Shown in pieces: positions 23,421 to 31,400 of a stretch of 64,000 bases of DNA. How positions within the stretch are numbered: position 1 is the first letter of the stretch; every line of letters starts with the position of its first letter. The stretch comes from UBA3006 sp036746695 (GTDB taxonomy: Bacteria > Actinomycetota > Acidimicrobiia > Acidimicrobiales > Ilumatobacteraceae), in contig DAIODP010000001.1 of assembly GCA_036746695.1 (NCBI GenBank), forward strand, positions 1,302,001 through 1,366,000, given 5' to 3'. The notes under the pieces were generated by a model. It searched no databases and was not told the DNA's origin. It saw nothing but the letters and a program-made list of their open reading frames with translations. A program made the translations under genes and the position numbers.

Positions 23421-24773
23421 ATGAACAAGCGTTTAAAGCAGTTTGTAGCGATTGCGATCGCTACGGCCGGCGTACTCTCGACGTCGTCAATAGCAAAGGC
23501 TGAAGATGTTACGGGTGGCGGCGCATCGTTTCCTGTCTCGTTTTTGACACCAGCAATTGCTGAGTTCAATAAGACTTACGGTCACAACCTCACCTATACA
23601 TCAACTGGTTCTGGTACAGGTAAGAAAAACTTCAAAGCAACGACTTTCAAGTTTGCAGGAACTGACTCAGCAGTGGGATCAGCCGACTTGCCATCATTCG
23701 GGTGGAACTATGTTCCATACGTAGCAGGTGCAATTGCAGTTGGATACCGCTTGGATGAGCTCAAGGGCGTAACTCTCTCGCTCAGCCCTACCTCGATCAA
23801 TGGAATATTTGGTGGCATCATTTCAAAGTGGAATGATCCAAGTATTGCAAGGGATCTCAAGCTGAACCCAGCCTGGGCAAACTCGAAGAAGAAGTCCGAT
23901 GTCAAAGGTGCAACGGCCCTTTGGGAAAACACATCCACGACTTCCGCAAAAATCACTGTCTCAATGTTGCCCGCAACTTTGAAGGCAAACAAAGGCAAGA
24001 AGATCGAGTGGATTGACGACACCAAGAAGAAGGTGTTGAAAACATTGACCGTTGGAACAAAGGCCGAAGTGAACATGTCTTCAGCTGTGAGTCCTAAAGA
24101 TACATTTTCCATCAAGGTTGGTGGCAAAACAATCGCCACTTTCTCACAGGTCTCTGTAACTCTGCCCGACAAAGCTATTCAAGTTGTATACCGCGCAGAC
24201 ACATCGGGAACCACCAACAACTTCTGCCAGTACATGGCAGGCGCTTCTAACCCAGACTGGAAGATCAACGACGCTTTCCAAAGTTGCGTTCCAGGTGGAA
24301 TCACGGCCTACGGCTCGCGTTTCGTTGGCCAACCACAGAGCAACAACCAGGCGAATTACATCGCAAACACGAACGGTTCAATCGGGTACGGAGAAGTGTC
24401 TTACTTTACTGATCCTTCACGTGCAGCGCTTGGAGTTCGTGCAGCAAACATTTTGAATGCAGCTGGCAAGTTCGTCGCTCCAACTTCTGCAGGTTACAAC
24501 TCGCATCTTGCAGGTGGAACCCAGGACGACAGAGGCCTGATTACGTTCAACTGGAAACAGACTGCAAACCCAACGGCATACCCGCTCGGTGCAGTAACTT
24601 ATGGACTTTGCCAAACCGCATCGGATGCAAAGAACAAAGTAGTTTCCCAATTCTTCCAGTGGGTAATTAGTGACTTCGGACCGAAGAATGCTGAAGCACT
24701 TGCCTACACACCACTCCTTGGCTCTACAGCAACTAACGCCACGGCGTTGGCAAAGAAGTGCGGCGCAAGCTGA
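23421..24773 (+). CDS. pstS: phosphate-binding protein PstS with inserted domain
   Basis: 450-aa exported phosphate-binding protein of the Pst importer. Sec signal peptide with AKA/ED cleavage near residue 27 and no lipobox. The two-lobed PstS fold is recognisable: GGGASFP..F near residue 32, TSTGSGTGKKNF, SADLPSF, INGIFGGIISKWNDPSI, then RADTSGTTNNF (about 258-268) as the phosphate-binding loop. Between about residues 150 and 248, where other PstS proteins have only a short link, lies an extra segment of roughly 100 residues rich in Lys, Thr and Ser and predicted beta. Start ATG 23421 follows AAGGAG. Confidence 0.9.
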   Translation: MNKRLKQFVAIAIATAGVLSTSSIAKAEDVTGGGASFPVSFLTPAIAEFNKTYGHNLTYTSTGSGTGKKNFKATTFKFAGTDSAVGSADLPSFGWNYVPYVAGAIAVGYRLDELKGVTLSLSPTSINGIFGGIISKWNDPSIARDLKLNPAWANSKKKSDVKGATALWENTSTTSAKITVSMLPATLKANKGKKIEWIDDTKKKVLKTLTVGTKAEVNMSSAVSPKDTFSIKVGGKTIATFSQVSVTLPDKAIQVVYRADTSGTTNNFCQYMAGASNPDWKINDAFQSCVPGGITAYGSRFVGQPQSNNQANYIANTNGSIGYGEVSYFTDPSRAALGVRAANILNAAGKFVAPTSAGYNSHLAGGTQDDRGLITFNWKQTANPTAYPLGAVTYGLCQTASDAKNKVVSQFFQWVISDFGPKNAEALAYTPLLGSTATNATALAKKCGAS

Positions 24774-24790
24774 AATAAAGAACTGAATGG

Positions 24791-24821
24791 AAAAGGCCCC
24801 GGGGATTCCCCGGGGCCTTTT
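24791..24821. terminator. strong bidirectional terminator after pstS
   Basis: AAAAGGCCCCGGGGA and its exact complement around one central T: 15-bp arms with A/T tracts on both sides, 17 nt after the pstS stop and 12 nt before the end of the convergent arsC-like gene. It can end transcription from both directions. Confidence 0.92.
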
Positions 24822-24833
24822 CTTTTATCCCAT

Positions 24834-25472
24834 TTATTCTTTAAGGCTTATTCCGAGATCTGCGATTAGGTCCTCAACGCGCCGGCGAATCTCGTCTCGA
24901 ATTGGACGCACCGCATCAACTCCTAACCCAGCAGGGTCATTGAGCGCCCAATCCTCGTAGCGTTTTCCAGGGAATATGGGACATGTATCCCCGCATCCCA
25001 TCGTGATCACGACGTCGGCGGCTTGAACAATCTCTACTGCAAACGGCTTTGGAAATTCGTTTGCAATGTCGATTCCCACTTCACGCATTGCCTCAACCGC
25101 CGAAGCGTTCAAGTCCTTTCCTGGCAGCGATCCACCTGAGTAGACCTCAATTTTCCCTCGCGAAAGATGCCTCAACCATCCTGCGGCCATTTGAGAGCGG
25201 CCGGCATTGTGAACGCATACGAAAAGAACTGACGGTGGAGCGTCTGTGATGAGCCCAAGATTTTTTGCCATCGCCCGCAATCGATCGTCGGCATATCGTT
25301 TAGTGAATACCGCAATGAACGTTCGTACTTTGGCATCAGCGAAGCTTTCATAAGACTCTTGAACGATCGGAACAATATCTGACGAATCAAATTTCCCTGC
25401 GTATTTTCGGGAAAGTTGGTTCGCTGCTTGTTCGATTATCTCGTCTCTTTCTACTGGTTCGACAAAACTCAT
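24834..25472 (-). CDS. arsC: arsenate reductase, thioredoxin-type, with N-terminal helical domain
   Basis: 212-aa protein. Residues 1-75 form a three-helix domain seen on actinobacterial ArsC proteins (DEIIEQAANQLSRKYAG...RTFIAVFTKRYADDRLRAMAKNLG). Residues 80-212 form a low-molecular-weight phosphatase fold with P-loop CVHNAGRS (Cys86, CX5RS), the redox cysteines Cys160 and Cys164 in MGCGDTCPIFPG and the general acid Asp in NDPAG. The cysteine set fits reduction of arsenate to arsenite. The start follows AAAGGAG. The gene is downstream of an ArsR-phosphatase fusion, 24 nt away. No arsenite exporter is in the window. Confidence 0.9.
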   Translation of the reverse strand: MSFVEPVERDEIIEQAANQLSRKYAGKFDSSDIVPIVQESYESFADAKVRTFIAVFTKRYADDRLRAMAKNLGLITDAPPSVLFVCVHNAGRSQMAAGWLRHLSRGKIEVYSGGSLPGKDLNASAVEAMREVGIDIANEFPKPFAVEIVQAADVVITMGCGDTCPIFPGKRYEDWALNDPAGLGVDAVRPIRDEIRRRVEDLIADLGISLKE

Positions 25473-25496
25473 TGTTTCTCCTTTATGTAGTTGTAT

Positions 25497-26138
25497 TTAT
25501 TTTGCGAGTGGAAGAATTCTCTTGATCAACTCTTGGTAGGTCTGTTCGAAAGCAGCTATCGTGCCCACCTTCGTAGGATCGGGTAGCGACCAGTGCGAAC
25601 GTGACAATGGCATGGACAAGTCGTCGTGCGACTGATCGCAGACGGTGATCTCTAAACGGCCGTGTGCCGATGTGGGGCGATACTTGCGTGGTATTGCTTG
25701 TCCCAAGTCGAGATTATGACGTTTTGCTATTTGAATGGTGAGTGGGTGAATGGTCTTCGCTGGTTCGGTGCCCGCACTGCTGGCTGCTGTTCCGATCAGC
25801 TTTTTCCAAATTGCAGCAGCCAATTGCGAGCGGGCAGAGTTGTGACGACAAATAAATTGGATGTTTCCCGGATATTTTGAGGAAACCAAAAGTGGAAGGT
25901 TGCGTTCAGCTAGGCGAACAAATCGTTTTCGTCGATCGGCGCTTGACTCAATTCTCTCAACTATCTGGGCATTTTCGAGCACGTCTAAATGATGGGCGAG
26001 CAGCGCAGAGGTAATTTCAAACTTTTGAATCAGTTCTCCTGGCGTGCGATCCGACAATGCAAGTTCGTCGACAATGTCGAGGCGAAGACGATCACCCAAG
26101 GCAGCGAACATTTGTGCGCGGTCATCTTGTGATCTCAC
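25497..26138 (-). CDS. ArsR-type regulator fused to a low-molecular-weight phosphatase domain
   Basis: 213-aa fusion. Residues 1-80 are a winged helix-turn-helix of the ArsR type (FAALGDRLRLDIVDELALSDRTPGELIQKFEITSALLAHHLDVLENAQIVER). Residues 90-213 are an LMW-PTP/ArsC-like domain with an intact CX5RS loop (Cys97, CRHNSARSQ) and an Asp-Pro general-acid motif (LPDP), but only one further cysteine where ArsC has a redox pair. It may therefore bind or turn over an oxyanion as a sensor rather than act as a full reductase. The start is GTG 26138, with an inverted repeat directly upstream. Confidence 0.87.
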   Translation of the reverse strand: MRSQDDRAQMFAALGDRLRLDIVDELALSDRTPGELIQKFEITSALLAHHLDVLENAQIVERIESSADRRKRFVRLAERNLPLLVSSKYPGNIQFICRHNSARSQLAAAIWKKLIGTAASSAGTEPAKTIHPLTIQIAKRHNLDLGQAIPRKYRPTSAHGRLEITVCDQSHDDLSMPLSRSHWSLPDPTKVGTIAAFEQTYQELIKRILPLAK

Positions 26139-26154
26139 ACCGCTACCTTATATC

Positions 26155-26172
26155 TCTCAATAAATATTGAGA
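26155..26172 (-). promoter_or_regulatory. ArsR-type operator candidate
   Basis: TCTCAAT-AAAT-ATTGAGA, a perfect 7-bp-arm inverted repeat that begins 17 bp upstream of the regulator start. The CAAT..ATTG core in an AT-rich setting resembles ArsR/SmtB-family operators. Autoregulation of the two-gene unit is the simplest reading. Confidence 0.65.
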
Positions 26173-26199
26173 CATTTATTTGGTTAAATCCAGGTGAAC

Positions 26200-27081
26200 T
26201 TATGCAGTTTCGTCGCCGTCTTGTTGTTCGCGCAGGAATTTTTCAAACTCGGCAGCGAGTGACTCGCCACTGGCCACTGTCTCTTCTGTGCGGCGGTCGT
26301 ACTCGTCTTCCAAAATGGTGAGGTAGCTCAGTGTTTGGTCGTCGCCCTCAACTGCGGCGTCGTGCAGCTCTTCCCAGCGCTGGATCTCTTCGTACATGTC
26401 GCCGTGCGCAGTGGGCACCCCTAGAACGTGTTCGAGATGCCGTAAGAGCGCAGCCGAGCTCTTGGGGTGCTGGGCGTTTGCAAGGTAGTGCGGCACGCCC
26501 ACACGCAACGAGACTGCTGTGATGCCTTCGCGCTCGAGCCGTTCGTGAATGACGCCAACAACGCCGGTAGGGCCTTGGTATTGCGGCCGTGAAAGCCCAA
26601 GGCGGCGGGCGAGGGCGGTATTGGTGGAACTGCCCACCACATGCGGCGAGCGAGTGTGTGGCACGCCGTCGGCTGTTGCGCCCACGGTAACCACCACTTC
26701 GCATTTCAGTTTGCGAGCGCACTCCACAATGCAGTCGGCAAACGTTGTCCATTGCAGGTGAGGCTCCACGCCAGACATCAGCACCAAGTCGCGCGAGCCT
26801 TCGGGGAAGCGGGCAACAACAAAATCGTTTTCCGGCCAGCGAATGTGGCGGTCGCCATCTTCGTCTAGGTACGTCTCGGGGCGCTCTTGTGTGAAGTCAA
26901 AGAACGGATCGGGGTCGATACTGCCAACCACCACCACATCGCGGTCTTGCACCGACCATTCAAGCGCGCCCGTTGCGACGCCCGCAACATCAAACCAGCC
27001 TCGAAGCGCAACGACCAAGACGGGGTCGCGCAACGGGCCAACTGCGTCCCAATCGGCGTCGAGTACTTCGCTGATGTTCAT
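26200..27081 (-). CDS. PAC2 family protein
   Basis: 293-aa protein of the PAC2 (proteasome-assembly-chaperone-like) family, widespread in actinobacteria. Family features: PVLVVALRGWFDVAGVATGALEW near the N terminus, the central VVVTVGATADGVPHTRSPHVVGSS and the acidic helical C terminus. The bacterial role is not established. The archaeal/eukaryal relatives assist 20S proteasome assembly. The ATG start 27081 faces the divergent aminotransferase gene only 47 bp away, so both promoters must lie in or near that gap. Confidence 0.85.
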   Translation of the reverse strand: MNISEVLDADWDAVGPLRDPVLVVALRGWFDVAGVATGALEWSVQDRDVVVVGSIDPDPFFDFTQERPETYLDEDGDRHIRWPENDFVVARFPEGSRDLVLMSGVEPHLQWTTFADCIVECARKLKCEVVVTVGATADGVPHTRSPHVVGSSTNTALARRLGLSRPQYQGPTGVVGVIHERLEREGITAVSLRVGVPHYLANAQHPKSSAALLRHLEHVLGVPTAHGDMYEEIQRWEELHDAAVEGDDQTLSYLTILEDEYDRRTEETVASGESLAAEFEKFLREQQDGDETA

Positions 27082-27128
27082 TGGCTGAGGCCAAATATTT
27101 TCGTCACGGCGCAGTTCACTGTGTCATC

Positions 27129-28352
27129 ATGGCAGGCGTGACAACGCATCAAAACCCCCGCCCTCGAGTTTCTGCGCGGCTCGCAGCCATCGCAGAATCG
27201 GCAACCCTGGCAGTCGATGCGAAGGCAAAGGCCCTCAAAGCCAAGGGCGAAAACGTAATTGGTTTCGGTGCCGGCGAGCCGGATTTCCCAACGCCTGAGC
27301 GCATCGTTGAGGCTGCGGTGCGCGCGGCCCGCGACCCCAAGTTTCACCGTTACACACCCGCAGCGGGCCTGCCCGAGTTGCGAGAAGCGATTGCCGCAAA
27401 GACACTTCGCGACAGCGGTTTTTCGTGCGACGCATCGCAAGTGTTGGTAACAAACGGCGGCAAGTATGCCGTCTTCGTTGCGTTTGCCGCGTTGTGCGAC
27501 CCGGGCGATGAAGTAATCATCCCCGCGCCGTACTGGACTACGTACCCCGAGGCCGTTGCACTTGCCGGCGGAGTATCTGTTGTTGTCGACACCACCGAGG
27601 AGTCGGAATTTAAGGTGACGGTAGAGCAGTTGGAGAAGGTGAGAACACCGAAAACAAAAGTGTTGCTATTCGTTTCACCAGATAACCCAAGTGGTGCTGT
27701 GTACACGCGAGAAGAAACCATCGCAATTGGTAAGTGGGCAGTTGAGCACGGCATCTGGGTGATTACCGACGAGATCTACGAGCACCTCACCTATGGCAAG
27801 CACACGTTTTCGTCGATGCCAACGCTTGTTCCTGAACTTGCCGACACCTGCGTCATCGTCAACGGTGTTGCAAAGACGTATGCAATGACGGGTTGGCGAG
27901 TTGGCTGGATGATCGGCCCGAAGGATGTTATGAAGGCTGCAATCAACTTTCAGTCTCACACCACATCCAACGTTTCTAACGTTGCACAAATTGCAGCGCT
28001 CGAAGCCGTCAGTGGCGACTTGTCCGCGGTTGCAATGATGCGCGAATCGTTTGCGCACCGCGGAACACTGATGCACAAAATGTTGAGCGCAATTCCTGGC
28101 ATCACGTGTATGGAGCCGCAGGGTGCTTTCTATTGCTTCCCAAGCGTGAAGGGTTTGCTTGGCCAAAACATTGGTGGCCAGGCTGCAACCAACTCCATGC
28201 AACTGGCCGACATGGTGTTAGAGCAAGCCAAGGTTGCATTCGTTCCCGGCGAAGCATTCGGTGCTCCTGGCTATGCGCGTTTCAGTTTTGCGCTCGGCGA
28301 TGCCGACTTGGTTGAGGGAATGGATCGCCTCGCAAATCTTTTCAGCAAGTAA
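27129..28352 (+). CDS. class I pyridoxal-phosphate aminotransferase (aspartate type)
   Basis: 407-aa fold-type I aminotransferase of the bacterial AspC subgroup 1b: VIGFGAGEPDFPTPERI, NGGKYAVFVAFAALCDPGDEVIIPAPYWTTYPE, SPDNPSGAVY, ITDEIYEHLTY and the PLP lysine in NGVAKTYAMTGWRVGW. The expected activity is aspartate to oxaloacetate with 2-oxoglutarate. The start is ATG 27129. No Shine-Dalgarno is visible, so it may be leaderless. GTG 27138 is an alternative. Confidence 0.92.
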   Translation: MAGVTTHQNPRPRVSARLAAIAESATLAVDAKAKALKAKGENVIGFGAGEPDFPTPERIVEAAVRAARDPKFHRYTPAAGLPELREAIAAKTLRDSGFSCDASQVLVTNGGKYAVFVAFAALCDPGDEVIIPAPYWTTYPEAVALAGGVSVVVDTTEESEFKVTVEQLEKVRTPKTKVLLFVSPDNPSGAVYTREETIAIGKWAVEHGIWVITDEIYEHLTYGKHTFSSMPTLVPELADTCVIVNGVAKTYAMTGWRVGWMIGPKDVMKAAINFQSHTTSNVSNVAQIAALEAVSGDLSAVAMMRESFAHRGTLMHKMLSAIPGITCMEPQGAFYCFPSVKGLLGQNIGGQAATNSMQLADMVLEQAKVAFVPGEAFGAPGYARFSFALGDADLVEGMDRLANLFSK

Positions 28353-28355
28353 AAA

Positions 28356-29087
28356 TCATTGAGCGCTGAGTACTACGAGGATTGCAGCCTCTGCAATCTG
28401 CTCTGCGCCACCGAGTACGTCGCCAGTGATACCTCCAATTTTGCGCTTTGACCACCAGCGGATGATTGCGCCTGAGCAGATGGATGCGATTAACACACCA
28501 ATGATCCACCACTGCAATATAAATCCGCAGACCAAGACTGCTACGAATATCGAAAATATAGATTTTCGGGTGGGCAAGTTGCGCACATAGTCAGCTCCGA
28601 GCCCATCATGGCGTGCCAGTTTCGTGGTCAGCATCAGCGCCAACGCGGTTGTCCGAGCCATGCAGTGTGCCGCGACTGCAGCAAAAAACATTGTTTTTGG
28701 CTCTAAGGCACCAAGCGCAATGATGCGCAGGATGATGGATCCGCTTAGAGCGGCCACTCCGTAAGAACCGTGAAGTGGATCTTTCAAGATTCTTAATCGG
28801 TCTTCAACGTTCCAACCACCAACGAAGGCATCTGCGATATCTGCAAGCCCATCTTCGTGAAATGCGCCTGTAACGAGCACGCCAAGTAACACCCCAACCG
28901 CAGCTCCAACTAATGGTGTGGTCAAGCTGCCAACACTCCATGCAGCGGCACCTACGATCGCCCCAACGAGCAGACCTACAGCGGGGAACCATGGTGCCGC
29001 GAGCCCTATCGAAGGCTCATGGCGATGACGAATTGGTATGCGTGTGAGAAAGCTAATAGCGACAAACAATCCTCGCCCTGTGTTCAT
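28356..29087 (-). CDS. cobS: adenosylcobinamide-GDP ribazoletransferase
   Basis: 243-aa polytopic enzyme that joins adenosylcobinamide-GDP to alpha-ribazole, the last step of cobalamin assembly. FVAISFLTRIPI at the N terminus, then GAFHEDGLADIADAFVGGW with the conserved Asp cluster, RLRILKDPLHGSYGVAAL and GGITGDVLGGAEQIAE at the C terminus. Start ATG 29087 forms an ATGA overlap with cobT. A longer opening upstream lies wholly within cobT. Last gene of the cobO-U-T-S unit. Confidence 0.95.
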   Translation of the reverse strand: MNTGRGLFVAISFLTRIPIRHRHEPSIGLAAPWFPAVGLLVGAIVGAAAWSVGSLTTPLVGAAVGVLLGVLVTGAFHEDGLADIADAFVGGWNVEDRLRILKDPLHGSYGVAALSGSIILRIIALGALEPKTMFFAAVAAHCMARTTALALMLTTKLARHDGLGADYVRNLPTRKSIFSIFVAVLVCGFILQWWIIGVLIASICSGAIIRWWSKRKIGGITGDVLGGAEQIAEAAILVVLSAQ

Positions 29088-30079
29088 GCGCCAAACCACT
29101 CCTTGAAGGTTGGCACATCTACAACTCCGGAGCAGGCCATTTTGATGAGTGGCACAGCCGCCATCGCACCGCTTCCTTCGCCTAGTCGCATGTTGAGGTC
29201 GAGTAGATGTGGTTTGCCCAAATGGTGCAGCAGCTTTCGATGACCAGGCTCCGCAGAGCAATGACCAATCCAGCAGTGATCCAAAGCTGTTTTGTCCAGT
29301 TGAAAAAGTACAAGTGCCGCGGCAGTGACGACATAGCCATCAAGCACCACTGGGAGTCGTCGCATTCGTGCAGCCAAAATTGCGCCAACCATTGCAGCCA
29401 ACTCTGCTCCTCCAACCTCGCGCAATAGCTCAATTGGGTCGTTGAGGTGAAAAACGCGGCTGGTTGCTTGTTCTACAGCAGCGAGTTTCCTGCTCAAGCC
29501 TTCATCGTCTACGCCGGTTCCACGCCCAACCCAATCCGATGGCGTTCCACCTAATAGAGCGGCTGTTAGTGCGGCCGCCACAGTCGTGTTGCCAATACCC
29601 ATTTCTCCTATGACCAGTAAATCGCACTCGAGATTTTCGACTGATCGTCTGCCCATTTCAAGAGCCTCATCCAAACGCATTTTGGACATGGCGGCCTCAT
29701 GACGAATATCTTTCGTTGGCTTACCGACGCCAACATCAACGGCGTGAACTGTTGCACCAGCGACAGCGGCAAACGCAGACAGGGTCGAACGGCCTTCCTG
29801 ATAGGCCTTGAGCATTGCTGTCGTCACTTCCGTCGGGTAGGCGCTGACACCTCCTTGTGCAACACCATGATCCGCGGCGAAAACGAGGGCGGCTGGTTGG
29901 TTGATTGCGGGTTGGCTAGTTGCTTGCCATTGGGCCACCCATATCGCAACATCATCGAGTGCTTGGAGCGCACCTGCAGGCCGCAGAATATTGGCTGCAC
30001 GATCACTTACGTTGCGTCGGGCCGTTTCATCTGCGCGTGGCAATACCGCCAAACATTGCCCTACCCATTTTCGAGTCAT
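29084..30079 (-). CDS. cobT: nicotinate-nucleotide--DMB phosphoribosyltransferase
   Basis: 331-aa enzyme that makes alpha-ribazole phosphate from nicotinate mononucleotide and dimethylbenzimidazole. VFAADHGVAQGGVSAYPTEVT, GEMGIGNTTVAAAL, VVLDGYVVTAAALV and the C-terminal LNMRLGEGSGAMAA, with the catalytic glutamate, are diagnostic. The start is ATG 30079 (ATGA overlap with cobU). It provides the lower-ligand half of the salvage pathway. No bluB or other DMB synthesis gene is nearby, so the base may be scavenged or encoded elsewhere. Confidence 0.95.
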   Translation of the reverse strand: MTRKWVGQCLAVLPRADETARRNVSDRAANILRPAGALQALDDVAIWVAQWQATSQPAINQPAALVFAADHGVAQGGVSAYPTEVTTAMLKAYQEGRSTLSAFAAVAGATVHAVDVGVGKPTKDIRHEAAMSKMRLDEALEMGRRSVENLECDLLVIGEMGIGNTTVAAALTAALLGGTPSDWVGRGTGVDDEGLSRKLAAVEQATSRVFHLNDPIELLREVGGAELAAMVGAILAARMRRLPVVLDGYVVTAAALVLFQLDKTALDHCWIGHCSAEPGHRKLLHHLGKPHLLDLNMRLGEGSGAMAAVPLIKMACSGVVDVPTFKEWFGA

Positions 30080-30624
30080 TGCAATATTTCCTGCGGATCG
30101 TGCAAAGGAAAAGCTTTCCCAGCGACGAGGAACAGTGACTGGCGGGCTGCTCTTGCCCACTGTTGATTAACGCGGCCCAGTATTTCGCGGTATTCGCGTC
30201 CTAATGCGGTTTCTGGAACTACGCCAAGCCCCACTTCGTTGCTAATCACGATTGTCTTACCATTGCGCTGGGAGATGGCACTCAGTGATTTTGTGCAAGC
30301 GCTGCTGATTTCTTGTTCGGATGTTTCTCGCATCATGAGGTTGCTCACCCATAACGTGAGGCAATCAATGATGATGCATGCAGAGGAAGGAGCATTCTTG
30401 ATTGCGCTCGTGATATCGAAAGGCTCTTCAATTGTGAGCCATTTTGGACGCTCCCTTTGGTGACGAGCGATTCGCTCCTGCATATCAGCATCCAAAGCTT
30501 GAGCGGTTGCAATGAAAACAACTTCGCGTTGAGTACGAGATGCAATGTCAACGGCTAGCGAACTCTTTCCGCTTCTCGCTCCGCCAAGAAGCAGAGTGAG
30601 GCCTTGATTAGAAATCGATTCCAC
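30076..30624 (-). CDS. cobU: adenosylcobinamide kinase / guanylyltransferase
   Basis: 182-aa bifunctional enzyme that phosphorylates adenosylcobinamide and transfers GMP to it. P-loop LLLGGARSGKSSLA near the N terminus, then RHQRERP with the guanylated His, IIIDCLTLWVSNLM and VISNEVGLGVVPETALGREYREILGRVNQ. I prefer GTG 30624, which has AAGG upstream and a 17-nt overlap with cobO. An upstream ATG would add 10 residues with a longer overlap. Confidence 0.93.
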   Translation of the reverse strand: MESISNQGLTLLLGGARSGKSSLAVDIASRTQREVVFIATAQALDADMQERIARHQRERPKWLTIEEPFDITSAIKNAPSSACIIIDCLTLWVSNLMMRETSEQEISSACTKSLSAISQRNGKTIVISNEVGLGVVPETALGREYREILGRVNQQWARAARQSLFLVAGKAFPLHDPQEILQ

Positions 30625-31186
30625 GTTTGGCCTTAAAACCTTTCTGATACGCATGCTTTACGTTGCGCATCTCGCTGACGGTGTCGGCAATATCAATGAG
30701 CGCTTGCGGTGCATCTCGTCCCGTGACTACAACGTGCACACTGCGTGGTCGGTTAACTAGGGCATTCAGCACTGGCTCGGTTTCAATCCAGCGCCAATTC
30801 AGGGGGTATGTCAACTCGTCAAAAATCAACAAATCATATTCACCACCCATTAACAGTTCGTGGGCTTTTGACCACGCCAATTGTCCCGTTTCCTGATCCT
30901 TTGCCAAATTTTCCGAGTCCCACGAAAACCCATCACCCAGTGTGATCCAGTCGACGCCGAGCTGTTTTCCAATCTTTTCTTCGCCGACATTCCAGTCGCC
31001 AGATTTTACAAATTGCACAACGCCAACTTTCCAGCCACGGGCCACTCCTCGGATCATCATTCCAAAAGCGGCTGTACTTTTGCCCTTACCGTGACCGGTA
31101 TTTACGATCAGCAATGAATCGGGCGTGACAAGTTCTGGCGGGCGGGGATCATCTTGCGGGGGGGCTTCGGTTGTTTCATTTTCCAT
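30608..31186 (-). CDS. cobO: cob(I)alamin adenosyltransferase (CobA/CobO type)
   Basis: 192-aa ATP:corrinoid adenosyltransferase. P-loop NTGHGKGKSTAAFGM, VQFVKSGDWNVGEE, LLIFDELTYPLNWRW and VVVTGRDAPQALIDIADTVSEM are typical. It installs the 5'-deoxyadenosyl group on reduced corrinoid before CobU. The start is uncertain: ATG 31186 has GGTGA upstream, while ATG 31198 and GTG 31228 are in frame without clear signals. It heads the leftward cob unit. I see no cobalamin riboswitch on its own strand. Confidence 0.92.
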   Translation of the reverse strand: MENETTEAPPQDDPRPPELVTPDSLLIVNTGHGKGKSTAAFGMMIRGVARGWKVGVVQFVKSGDWNVGEEKIGKQLGVDWITLGDGFSWDSENLAKDQETGQLAWSKAHELLMGGEYDLLIFDELTYPLNWRWIETEPVLNALVNRPRSVHVVVTGRDAPQALIDIADTVSEMRNVKHAYQKGFKAKRGIDF

Positions 31187-31218
31187 TGTGTTCACCATTT
31201 TCGAAAGTTGCATTAGGG

Positions 31219-31242
31219 CCACGAACACTGATATGTTCGTGG
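31219..31242. promoter_or_regulatory. inverted repeat in the cobO/btuF divergent gap
   Basis: CCACGAAC-N8-GTTCGTGG, perfect 8-bp arms, between the cobO start region and the conserved core of the cobalamin riboswitch. It may be an operator shared by the two promoters, or part of the 5' folding of the riboswitch. Function is unassigned. Confidence 0.35.
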
Positions 31243-31393
31243 TGCTTCGGCAATAGTCGATGCAGTGTATTGCTCAGCGAAGTCCGGTGGAATTCCGGCA
31301 CTGTCCCGCAACGGTAATGCGAACACTTTGTTCGTTAGTCCGGTCGCCTAGTAGTGCATTTCCACTTACGGTCCTCGCCAGAGGGACAGAAGG
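31235..31393 (+). ncRNA. cobalamin riboswitch
   Basis: The conserved core is plain at 31282-31318: TCCGGTGGAATTCCGGCAC, then TGTCCCGCAACGGTAA, followed at 31336-31353 by a B12-box-like AGTCCGGTCGCCTAGT. It sits in the 5' leader of btuF on the plus strand, ending shortly before its AGGAA ribosome site. Cobalamin binding is expected to reduce expression of the btuFCD importer. The exact 5' limit is approximate. A translational switch is more likely than a terminator, because no T-run hairpin follows. Confidence 0.93.
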
Positions 31394-31400
31394 AAATTAT

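Noticed and set aside
31260..31400. N-terminal extension of btuF by 47 codons
   Set aside because: It would translate the cobalamin riboswitch and destroy the lipoprotein signal.
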